Position numbers and translations under genes: made by a program
The notes under the pieces: model-generated
Databases searched by the model: none
What the model saw: only the letters and a program-made list of their open reading frames with translations
What the model was told of the DNA's origin: nothing
From: Verrucomicrobiaceae bacterium
Lineage (GTDB): Bacteria > Verrucomicrobiota > Verrucomicrobiia > Verrucomicrobiales > Verrucomicrobiaceae
Direction: 5' to 3'
Assembly: GCA_947458455.1 (NCBI GenBank)
Contig: CANGYJ010000001.1
Span: 186,001-250,000 of the forward strand
DNA: 64,000 nt
Shown here: positions 52,893 to 60,738 of the stretch, piece by piece
How positions within the stretch are numbered: position 1 is the stretch's first letter
How the letters are laid out: each line of letters starts with the position of its first letter

Positions 52893-54980
52893 ATGCCGCA
52901 CATCCTGTTTGCTCACGAAAAGCTCCTCTGGCTCCTCCTCCTGGTGCCGCTGCTGCTGCTTTTCAAAGCGTGGCTCGATGCACGCTCCTCCAAAGCCGTG
53001 AGGGCCTTCACCGCGCCGCGCCTCCGCAGCCTCCTCGTCACCGGCATCTCCAAAGCCCTCTCCTGGACTATCTGGACGCTCTACCTCCTCGCCCTCGCCT
53101 TCCTCATCATCGCCGCCGCCAGGCCGCAGTGGGGGGCTGAGACCATCGACAGGCCGGATAAAGGCCGAAACATCTTCATCGCCCTCGATACCTCTCGCTC
53201 CATGCTCTCTCGCGATGTCGCCCCGGATCGCCTCACGCGGGCAAAGCTCGCCGCCCATGATCTCATCATGGAACTCAAAGGGGAGCGCATCGGCCTCCTC
53301 GCCTTCGCCGGGCGTGCTTACCTCCAGGCTCCGCTCACCACCGATCACAATGCCATCCTCGAGTCTCTCCAAGTCTTCGACCAGAACGTCATCGAATGGG
53401 GGGGGAGCAATCTAGCGGACCTGCTCGACGTCACCCTGCGGGCCATCAAGCCGCTCCCCAAGAGCAATTTCGTCCTCATCGTCTTCTCCGACGGCGGCGA
53501 TGCCGATGCCAGCCTCACCACTTGGATTCAAAAGCTCACCTCCGCGCAGGTTTCCGTCATCACCGTCGGCGTCGGCACGGAAGGCGGCACCCTCATTCCG
53601 GATCCCAATGTCCCGGGCGATTACATCCGCGATGAAAACAACAACGTCGTCCGCTCGAAGCTCGAAAAAGGCGTCCTGCAGCAGCTCGCCAGTGCTACCG
53701 GCGGCCGTTTCATCAAGCTCGGCACTCAGCCGCTCAGCCGCGATGCCATCGCTCCCATCATCGCCCGCCTCCGCGAGCAGGAAAACGCCACCCGAAGTCT
53801 CTCCAAACCTATTGAGCGTTTTGCGTGGCCGCTCAGCATCGCTATACTCTTCCTCATGATCGCCTGGATCCTCAGCTCTCTCCCGCGTCGCAAGCCACGG
53901 CCTTCGCTGGCCGCCGGTGTCCTCGCCACGCTCGTGCTCGGCAGTGTGAACGCCGAGGCCAGTTCCTTCGCCGCCTTCTTCCGTCAAAGCGGCCTCTCAC
54001 CGGAGCAGGCACACGAGGCTCTCGTGCAGAAGGATTATGAGAAGGCGCGGGATCTTTACACCAAGCTCCTCGAAAAGGCGGATTACAGCCCTGCCGCGCT
54101 CGCGGAACTGCGCTACGGCCTCGCCTTCGCCGAGCATCAGCTCACGGATTACGACGGCTCCGTGAGGAATTTCAGTGATGCGCTGCATGCCGATGACAAA
54201 GGCCTGCGCATCCGGGCGCATCGCGGCCTCGGTCACACACTTTACGACCAAGGTTCACGGGGCCTCGCTAAGCAGCCCAAGATCACCCTGCAACGCTGGA
54301 TGGATGCGCTCTCCCATTTCGATGCCGCGTTGCAACTCGATCCCAACAACAAAGAGCTTCGTGAGAACCGTCAGCACGTCGCCAACATGCTCACCGAGCT
54401 ACGCCAGGCCCTCGAAGCCATGGAAAAGCAGCAGCAGGGTCAAAAGGGGAAGAAAGGCCAGCAGGGCGAAAAAGGTCAAAAAGGACAGAAGGGTCAAAAA
54501 GGCGAAGAGGGTGAGGGCCAGGAAGGCGAAGAGGGTGAAGGCGAGGGCGAAAGCGGCGATGATAACGGCGCTGGCGATCCCAAACAAAAAGATCGAACCG
54601 GGGAGAAGAAAGGCGACGATGACGGCATCGGCGGCAAAGACGCGCAAAACCTACCCGAAGGCCGCATCCAGGCTGCTGGCGGCAAGAACGGCGAGAAAAA
54701 AGATCCCAAGGGCGAAGGCGGCCTCGCCGAGGAAAAAGAAGGCGAAGGCAAAAAGGGCGATAAGAAGGGGGAAGTCGCTTCCGACGGCGATGGCGATCAA
54801 GAAAAGAAGAACCAAGACCCAAACGGAAAAGACAAAGGCCCCCAGTATTACCGCCGCAATCCCAAGACCGGCTACACGCGTGGCGAAGCGGAGAATTTCA
54901 TCTCTCAATACATGGATGAAATCACCGGACCGATTCACAACACGCAGCGCCCTCCTCAGATCAACAAAAAGGACTGGTGA
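52893..54980 (+). CDS. batB: BatB-BatC fusion: VWA, TPR and Gly/Lys/Glu-rich tail
   Basis: 695 aa. Helices at about 10-28 and 57-76, VWA with MIDAS DTSRS at 99-103, a third helix near 310-330 (LSIAILFLMIAWILSSL), then TPR repeats (about 370-505, DYEKARDLYTKLLEKADYSP). From residue 516 glycine falls at every third position through 540 (GQK, GKK, GQQ, GEK...), a collagen-like tract, followed by Gly/Glu-rich and Lys-rich low complexity to about 650. BatB and BatC are separate genes in many species; here they are one chain. The final block holds RRNPKTGYTRGEAENFISQ. Confidence 0.88.
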   Translation: MPHILFAHEKLLWLLLLVPLLLLFKAWLDARSSKAVRAFTAPRLRSLLVTGISKALSWTIWTLYLLALAFLIIAAARPQWGAETIDRPDKGRNIFIALDTSRSMLSRDVAPDRLTRAKLAAHDLIMELKGERIGLLAFAGRAYLQAPLTTDHNAILESLQVFDQNVIEWGGSNLADLLDVTLRAIKPLPKSNFVLIVFSDGGDADASLTTWIQKLTSAQVSVITVGVGTEGGTLIPDPNVPGDYIRDENNNVVRSKLEKGVLQQLASATGGRFIKLGTQPLSRDAIAPIIARLREQENATRSLSKPIERFAWPLSIAILFLMIAWILSSLPRRKPRPSLAAGVLATLVLGSVNAEASSFAAFFRQSGLSPEQAHEALVQKDYEKARDLYTKLLEKADYSPAALAELRYGLAFAEHQLTDYDGSVRNFSDALHADDKGLRIRAHRGLGHTLYDQGSRGLAKQPKITLQRWMDALSHFDAALQLDPNNKELRENRQHVANMLTELRQALEAMEKQQQGQKGKKGQQGEKGQKGQKGQKGEEGEGQEGEEGEGEGESGDDNGAGDPKQKDRTGEKKGDDDGIGGKDAQNLPEGRIQAAGGKNGEKKDPKGEGGLAEEKEGEGKKGDKKGEVASDGDGDQEKKNQDPNGKDKGPQYYRRNPKTGYTRGEAENFISQYMDEITGPIHNTQRPPQINKKDW

Positions 54981-55047
54981 GCCGGAAAAAAACGAAAAAC
55001 TTAAAGATCAAAACCGCCCTCGAGTCTCTTGCATCCACTCTTCAAAA

Positions 55048-55117
55048 CTCTGTGCTTCTCTGTGCCCTCTGTGGTGAAACCTTCGTGCTACCACAGAGGG
55101 CACAGAGGAACACAGAG
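55048..55117. repeat. Long palindrome of CTCTGTG words in the bat operon
   Basis: The left arm 55048-55075 pairs with the right arm 55090-55117 over 28 nt with two mismatches; 18 of these are perfect (CTCTGTGCCCTCTGTGGT and its complement). The loop is 14 nt. It lies 67 bp after batB-C and 53 bp before batD. It could attenuate transcription or stabilise the upstream mRNA, and is a relative of the palindrome at 18.8 kb. Confidence 0.8.
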
Positions 55118-55170
55118 GTTTGCTAAGGAACTTCATCTTTGATTTTTTTATCCTTCATCTTTTCCCCCGA

Positions 55171-57711
55171 ATGCCTCTCCGCCTCCTCATCGCTCTCCTG
55201 CTGAGCTTCTCGCTCCCCGCTGCTGCCGCCACCGTGCGTGCCTATGTGCAGCCCGGCACGGCACAGACGAACCAAATCGTGAACTACGTCATCACGGTGC
55301 AGAACGGCCAGCTCCAGACGGTGCCTCAGCTCCGCCTCCCGGCGCAGATCGGCATGAGCTCCGCTCTCCAGCAATCGCAGAGCATCAACATGCAGGGTGG
55401 CCGCACCACCATCTCGCTGAACCTCTCCTGGCAGATCGCTGGCACCGAGCCGGGTGAGTACACCATCCCGCCGCAGGATCTTCTCATCGAAGGCGAGAGC
55501 GTGAAGACCAACGAGGTCAAATTCATCGTCACCGAAGCTCCCGCCAATCCGGCAGCACCACCCGGCGATGAACTCACCACGCCACTCTTTCAGATCGAGG
55601 TGGGCAAGACGGAGCTTTATAAGGGCGAGGTCGTCGCGTTGAATGCCAGCATCTACCTTCCACGCCGTGTGGTGCTGCGCCGCGTGGGCCTCATCAACGT
55701 CTCGAAGAACGATTTCGCCGTCACCCGCTTCCCGCAGAATGCCGATCAAAGTGAGACCGTTATCAATGGCGTCGGTTACAGCGTGTACACCTATCGCACC
55801 ACGCTTTCGCCGCTCCAGGCTGGCGAATTGAAGGTCGGCCCAGCCACCGTGGAACTCGTCTATGAGATCATCGATGACCGCCAGCGCATGCCTGGCATGC
55901 CGTTTGGAATGCCTTTCGGCATGGGCGGCGAGCAGCGGAAGCAGGACGTGCGTAGCCAAGAGGTGAAGGTAAAGGTTCTGCCACTGCCCACGGAAGGAAA
56001 GCCTGCCAGCTTCACCGGCGCCGTCGGGGATTTCAGCATCCAGGCCTCCGCCACACCCACTGAGCTAGCGGTGGGTGATCCGCTCGCCGTCGAACTCATC
56101 GTCGAAGGCATCGGCAATTTCGATGCGCTCAACGCCCCGGCCCTCACACAGCCCGAGGCCTGGCGTCCGTATCCGCCGCGACGTTACAACGTCGATGGCC
56201 CGCAGGACCCCAATCAAATGGCCGCCTTCTTGCCACCTGGCACCCCGCGTCGCGTCGGCTTCTCGCAGATCTTTGTGCCGGAAAAACAGCACCCGCAGCT
56301 CCCGCCTTTCGAGCTGACCTTCTTCAGCCCCACGCAGAAAAAATACATCACCGTGAACACCGCCCCCGTGGCGCTCAATGTGAAACCCGGCACTGCCCCC
56401 GCGGCTGAAAACGGCACCGGAGCCACCACCACCTCCATCGAGCCACCGAAGCCTCCCGTCGTGCTCCAACCGCGCCCGAACCTCAACGACATCCTCATTC
56501 GCGTGCCCGAGCAGCCCCGCTGGATTTCCGCCACGCAATCGAATGTCTCCATCCTTGCCAACAGCCGCTTCTGGGCCGCCCAGGGCATCCCGGTTCTCAT
56601 CCTTTCCTTCGCCACCATCGCCGCGTGGATGCGGAAGCGTCGTGAAAACCTCGTCAGCGGCCTACGCGGCGAACTCATGAAATTGTGGAGTGGTCTCGAA
56701 GAAAGCGGCCTCGATGATCGCACCTTCCTCCAACGCTGTGCTTGGTTCATTCAGCGGGCCCATGAAGGCAAGGACAGCCTCGATGAAGCCTCCCGCGAGG
56801 TCATGGCACGCTATGAAGCGCAAAACTTCACCGCCTCCTCCGCCACCCCGCTGAGCACCACCGAGCGCCGCACCATCCTCACGAAACTCCGCAGCCTCCT
56901 CCAAACCTCTGCGGCCCTTCTCGTGCTCGCCTTCACCACCGGCAGCCTGAATGCCGCCGAGGCCGATGAACCGGCCAAACTCTACCAGCAAGCCCGCGAG
57001 TCCCTCACGAAAGGCGAGTTCACCAAGGCGCAATACTCCGCCGAGCGCATTTTGAAGCTCAAAAACGCCCCGCTCAGCGCCGATGTCTTCACTCTCATCG
57101 GTCACACTCGTTTCAAGCAGGATGATTTGGGTCGCGCCGCCCTCTGGTATCAACGCGCCGCCCTCCTCGATCCCACCAATGCGGAGCTACGGCAAAACAT
57201 GCGCCTCCTCGATGATCGCCTCCGCTTCTTCACCCTCGCTCAGCCTTCGCCCGTGGCACAGTGGAGCCTCATGCTCAGCAAAAACATGTGGGTCATCCTC
57301 GCCGCCGCCGGTGGCTGGCTCATCGTGCTCGCACTCGCCTGGCGGGTGTGGATCGGCCGCGCCTTACCGCTGAATGGCACCCAGCGTCTCGGTGCCCTCC
57401 TCGCCGCCCTTTGGGGCATTTTGATCCTCGTTCCCGCCGTCACCTTTGCCGCCGTGCGGCCCGCTCCTGCCGAGCGTGTGCATGACATCGTCATCGTCAC
57501 CCAGCCCGAGGTCAGCCTCTACGCCGCCGCCACCGTCACCTCCGCCGCGAACCTTGACCTCCCGCCGGGCAGCCAGCTCCGCCTCCTCGAAAAACGCGGC
57601 GGCTGGAGCTACGTCGAAGTCCCCGTCTCCGCCGACGAGCCCACTCGCGGCTGGATCGATGCCTCCGTCGCGCAGCCCTTGTGGCCTTGGGATGAAGCGT
57701 TGTTGCCTTGA
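55171..57711 (+). CDS. batD: BatD-type protein fused to TPR and SH3-like domains
   Basis: 846 aa. A signal peptide (LRLLIALLLSFSLPAAAA), BatD beta domains (AYVQPGTAQTNQIVNYVITV; PGEYTIPPQDLLIEG), a helix near 465-485 (FWAAQGIPVLILSFATIAAW), then a second hydrophobic segment, TPR repeats (YQQARESLTKGEFTKAQYSA), two more helices and a C-terminal SH3-like domain (PEVSLYAAATVTSAANLDL; GWSYVEVPVSADEPTRGW). The last part is usually a separate BatE. ATG 55171 gives the signal peptide. Confidence 0.88.
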   Translation: MPLRLLIALLLSFSLPAAAATVRAYVQPGTAQTNQIVNYVITVQNGQLQTVPQLRLPAQIGMSSALQQSQSINMQGGRTTISLNLSWQIAGTEPGEYTIPPQDLLIEGESVKTNEVKFIVTEAPANPAAPPGDELTTPLFQIEVGKTELYKGEVVALNASIYLPRRVVLRRVGLINVSKNDFAVTRFPQNADQSETVINGVGYSVYTYRTTLSPLQAGELKVGPATVELVYEIIDDRQRMPGMPFGMPFGMGGEQRKQDVRSQEVKVKVLPLPTEGKPASFTGAVGDFSIQASATPTELAVGDPLAVELIVEGIGNFDALNAPALTQPEAWRPYPPRRYNVDGPQDPNQMAAFLPPGTPRRVGFSQIFVPEKQHPQLPPFELTFFSPTQKKYITVNTAPVALNVKPGTAPAAENGTGATTTSIEPPKPPVVLQPRPNLNDILIRVPEQPRWISATQSNVSILANSRFWAAQGIPVLILSFATIAAWMRKRRENLVSGLRGELMKLWSGLEESGLDDRTFLQRCAWFIQRAHEGKDSLDEASREVMARYEAQNFTASSATPLSTTERRTILTKLRSLLQTSAALLVLAFTTGSLNAAEADEPAKLYQQARESLTKGEFTKAQYSAERILKLKNAPLSADVFTLIGHTRFKQDDLGRAALWYQRAALLDPTNAELRQNMRLLDDRLRFFTLAQPSPVAQWSLMLSKNMWVILAAAGGWLIVLALAWRVWIGRALPLNGTQRLGALLAALWGILILVPAVTFAAVRPAPAERVHDIVIVTQPEVSLYAAATVTSAANLDLPPGSQLRLLEKRGGWSYVEVPVSADEPTRGWIDASVAQPLWPWDEALLP

Positions 57712-57743
57712 GCGAGGAAACGCGGAATCATCCTGCTCCCCCG

Positions 57744-58736
57744 ATGCCCTTCAAAGCCGACCACGCCCTCCAGCTCCTCGCCCGTGCCCGCGACCACGGA
57801 CGCCTCGGCCATGCCTACCTCATCACCGGCCCCAAAGAAGCACGGCATGAAGACTTCGCCGCCCGCGTGCTCGATCTCATGGTCGGTGAAAAGCACCACA
57901 CGCTTGAAGGCTGGGAAGGGCAGGGGGCCATCGTCCTGCGACCGCAGAGCAAATCCCGCCGCATCACCATTGGCGAAGATGGCGATGATCCCGGCACCAT
58001 TCGCTTCCTCGAAAAAATGATTCGCCGCACCGCCGCCCCGAACGGCTGGAAGCTCGGCATCATCGTCGATGCCGAGCGCATGAACGTGCAGGCCCAAAAC
58101 GCCTTCCTCAAAACCCTCGAAGAGCCACCGCCGAACACGCTGCTGCTCCTTTTGACCACCCAGCCCGAGCAGCTCCTGCCCACCATCCAGTCCCGAGTCA
58201 TTGAGGTCGGCCTCATGCCTCCCGCCGGAGCACGCACCTTCACCGAGCACGAAAGCAAGCTGCTCATGGTCCTCGAAAAAATGGCCGCCAAGAACGAAGG
58301 TGGCCTTTCCGGCGCTCTCGCCCTCAAAACCGACTTCGAAGCCATTTTGGAGGAACTTCACGACGACCTCAAAAAACGCCACGAAGCCGAGTTCGAACGC
58401 GAAACCGAGCACTACGGCAAAACCACCGATGGAAGCTGGCTCAAACAACGCGAAGAGCAGGTCGAAGCCGCCATTGAGGCCGATTACATCCAGCAGCGCA
58501 GCGCCCTGATGGACCTCCTCCTCTCCTGGTTTGGCGATGTCGCCCGCCATCAAGCCGGCGCCGAGCATCTCGACCTCCTCCGCCATCAAAAAGCCACCTC
58601 CGGCCTCGCCGCCAAATGGTCCCCCGCCGAGGTCACCAAACGCATCCGCATCCTCCGCCAGCTCGAAAGCCACCTCCACACCAACGTCAACGAAGGCCTG
58701 GCTCTTGAGGTGTGCTTCATTCAGGCCTTTGCGTGA
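57744..58736 (+). CDS. holB: DNA polymerase III delta'-like subunit
   Basis: 330 aa from ATG 57744. AAA+ fold of clamp-loader delta': GHAYLITGPKEARHEDF in place of a functional P-loop (delta' normally lacks it), then AERMNVQAQNAFLKTLEEPP and LLTTQPEQLLPTIQSRVI, both highly typical. It helps load the sliding clamp. A TTG at 57708 overlapping the batD stop (TTGA) could add 12 residues. It is the last gene of the run beginning at moxR. Confidence 0.88.
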   Translation: MPFKADHALQLLARARDHGRLGHAYLITGPKEARHEDFAARVLDLMVGEKHHTLEGWEGQGAIVLRPQSKSRRITIGEDGDDPGTIRFLEKMIRRTAAPNGWKLGIIVDAERMNVQAQNAFLKTLEEPPPNTLLLLLTTQPEQLLPTIQSRVIEVGLMPPAGARTFTEHESKLLMVLEKMAAKNEGGLSGALALKTDFEAILEELHDDLKKRHEAEFERETEHYGKTTDGSWLKQREEQVEAAIEADYIQQRSALMDLLLSWFGDVARHQAGAEHLDLLRHQKATSGLAAKWSPAEVTKRIRILRQLESHLHTNVNEGLALEVCFIQAFA

Positions 58737-59036
58737 GAGGGGAAGAATGGACGATGGTCGAAAAGTTGATGGTTGATGGTTGAAGTGGTTCTCATGGTGG
58801 TCGTCGCCTCATCCTTCAACAATCCCATGACCTTCAGCCTTCGAATTCAGTCGTTGGAGTCCAAGCCCGCAGGGAGCGAGCGATGCTTGATGACGGGAAC
58901 GCCCACACGCCGGTCGTTAGCAGGCATCCCAAGCGGACGAGGGCGTCCACGCTCCTCTTCTCCAAGTCTCGCGGCCTTGCCGCTCTCCCAGTCTTGCCAC
59001 CCTCCCCGTTCCCTGCTTCGATGAGAATTCCCCTGC
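58737..59036. other. Spacer without a gene before the defence-locus scar
   Basis: These 300 bp hold no supported gene. A GTTGATGGTTGATGG word near 58767-58781 recurs inverted (CAACCATCAAC) near 44020-44035. GGACGAGGGCGTCCACGC near 58937 is a GC-rich intergenic word with a GGACG/CGTCC stem. Confidence 0.5.
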
Positions 59037-59729
59037 ATGCCGACCATTTTCGACAACATCACGACTCCCTTCCTGGAGAACGACCAAGGCAATGGTCTTC
59101 GTGATGCTCTCAAACTCGCCATTCGAGGGGACTTCTGCGTGGGCTACTTAAATCTACGTGGCTGGCGCTCGATTGATGATGTCTTGGAGGGCTGGCCGCA
59201 GGCGGATTCCCCAACTTGTCGTCTGCTAGTGGGGATGACCATTTCGCCTGATGAAGAACTGCGTCTTCTCCTGGCTTCAGGCTCCGACCAAACACGCCTC
59301 GACAACGCGACGGTCGTGAAGCTAAAAAACCGCATGGCGGCCGACTTCAAGCTTCGCCAGAAGGTCACGGCTCAACTTTCTTTCTTCGTCTATCAGCTAT
59401 TCGCACCGCGCCTGGACACGAAAGACGCGGCCTTCCGTCCGTTGGTGGAGCGAGCGGCGCGGCTGGTGGGCACGAGCGGGGCCTATGACGAGCTGTTGAA
59501 GGAGGTCTTTGGCAAGAAGGCCACGCACCAGACGCACGGCCTGACGGACCCCGCCGCCCGCCAGACCACCCGCGCCGAGATCGACGCCCTCGTGGCGCAC
59601 CTCTACGACCTCACCGAGGACGAATTCACCCACATCCTCAGCACCTCCCCCCTCGTGGACGAGTCCGTGAAGTCCGAAACCCGGAACACCTACCGGGAGT
59701 TGCTGCGTTCGGGGAAACTGCCAGCTTGA
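59037..59729 (+). pseudogene. Chimeric remnant: helicase N-terminus joined to DNA-methylase C-terminus
   Basis: 230 aa. The first ~115 residues match the start of SNF2-type helicases with an N-terminal PLD-like domain: FDNITTPFLENDQGNGLRDAL, then FCVGYLNLRGWRSIDDVLEGW. From about residue 125 the chain matches the end of Eco57I/PglX-type DNA methylases: DAAFRPLVERAARLVGTSG, then AEIDALVAHLYDLTEDEF and THILSTSPLVDESVK. Both usually sit in one defence operon, so an internal deletion probably fused them. The frame stayed open, but neither catalytic core remains. Confidence 0.7.
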
Positions 59730-59756
59730 ATCGGCTGCCTTCAACCCATCACCGCC

Positions 59757-60572
59757 ATGAGCCAACAGATCACTCCCTTTGAAACCATCCGCCGCACCAA
59801 CCCTGCCGGGAACGAATTCTGGCCCAGCCGCGACTTCGCCAAGGTGCTCGGCTACGCGGATTACCGCAATTTCCAGGCCGTCATCGAGTCCGCCCGGACC
59901 GCCTGCTTCAACAGCGGGCAGCGGGTGGAGGACCATTTCGTTGAAGTCACCGAAATGGTCGAGATCGGCAGCGGAGCGCAGCGCCCGCTGAAGACCGTGA
60001 TGATGTCCCGGTACGCGTGCTACCTCGTCATCCAGAACGCCGATCCAGCCAAGGAAATCGTGGCTCAAGGGCAGACTTACTTCGCCATCCAGACCCGGCG
60101 GCAGGAACTCAGCGATGAGGAGATGGAAGAACAGCGCCGCCTGACCATCCGGGGTGAGTTGCGCCAGCACAACAGCAAGCTGGCCGATGCCGCGAAGGAT
60201 GCCGGAGTCATCGAATCGCGCGACTACGCCATCTTTCAAAACCACGGCTACATAGGCCTGTATGGCGGCTTGGGGGCGCAGGACATCCACCGCCGCAAAG
60301 GATTGAAGAAGAGCGAGCAAATCCTCGATCACATGGGCAGCACCGAGCTGGCCGCGAACCTCTTCCGCGCCACCCAGGCGGAGGACAAACTGCGCCGAGA
60401 GAAGATCACCGGCAAAGACAAGGCCAACCGCGCCCATCGTGAGGTCGGAGCCAAGGTGCGCCAGACCATCAAAGAACTCGGCGGTACCATGCCGGAGGCA
60501 CTGCCTGCCGTGGAAAGCATCAAGAAACTGGACTCCAAGGCCCGAAAGGCGCTCAAGAAGCCGAAGCCATGA
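59757..60572 (+). CDS. dinD: DinD-like (DNA-damage-inducible protein D)
   Basis: 271 aa. The start EFWPSRDFAKVLGYADYRNF is a BRO/antirepressor-like domain; GVIESRDYAIFQNHGYIGLY, then GLGAQDIHRRKGLKKSEQIL and DHMGSTELAANLFRATQAED are typical of DinD. DinD inhibits RecA filaments in Escherichia coli and often accompanies restriction systems elsewhere. It lies 27 bp after the helicase/methylase scar and looks intact, a survivor of the same island. Its stop overlaps an ATG (ATGA) of a broken frame. Confidence 0.9.
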   Translation: MSQQITPFETIRRTNPAGNEFWPSRDFAKVLGYADYRNFQAVIESARTACFNSGQRVEDHFVEVTEMVEIGSGAQRPLKTVMMSRYACYLVIQNADPAKEIVAQGQTYFAIQTRRQELSDEEMEEQRRLTIRGELRQHNSKLADAAKDAGVIESRDYAIFQNHGYIGLYGGLGAQDIHRRKGLKKSEQILDHMGSTELAANLFRATQAEDKLRREKITGKDKANRAHREVGAKVRQTIKELGGTMPEALPAVESIKKLDSKARKALKKPKP

Positions 60573-60599
60573 GCGGCCTGATCCCGGCACCCCAGCCCG

Positions 60600-60695
60600 G
60601 CGGACAAGCCTCAAGGAATTCATCACCAAGGGCTTCCTGCTGGATGACGAGCGGCTGAAGAATCCGCAGGCGGGGAACTACGAACCAAGAACTAT
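60600..60695 (+). pseudogene. RhuM-family fragment
   Basis: The frame just after dinD reads SLKEFITKGFLLDDERLKNP at about 60610-60669. This is the conserved block of RhuM virulence-family proteins (LREFITKGFVLDDERLK). It is cut off on both sides and followed by unrelated sequence (ending near the convergent hrpB). It supports the reading of 59-60.7 kb as the scar of a larger defence locus. Confidence 0.6.
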
Positions 60696-60738
60696 GAACC
60701 TGAAACAGGATGCAATTCTGTTCCACTTTCCTCAACTC

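Noticed and set aside
57744-58736. holB inactivated by loss of Walker A
   Set aside because: The delta' subunit normally lacks a working P-loop.
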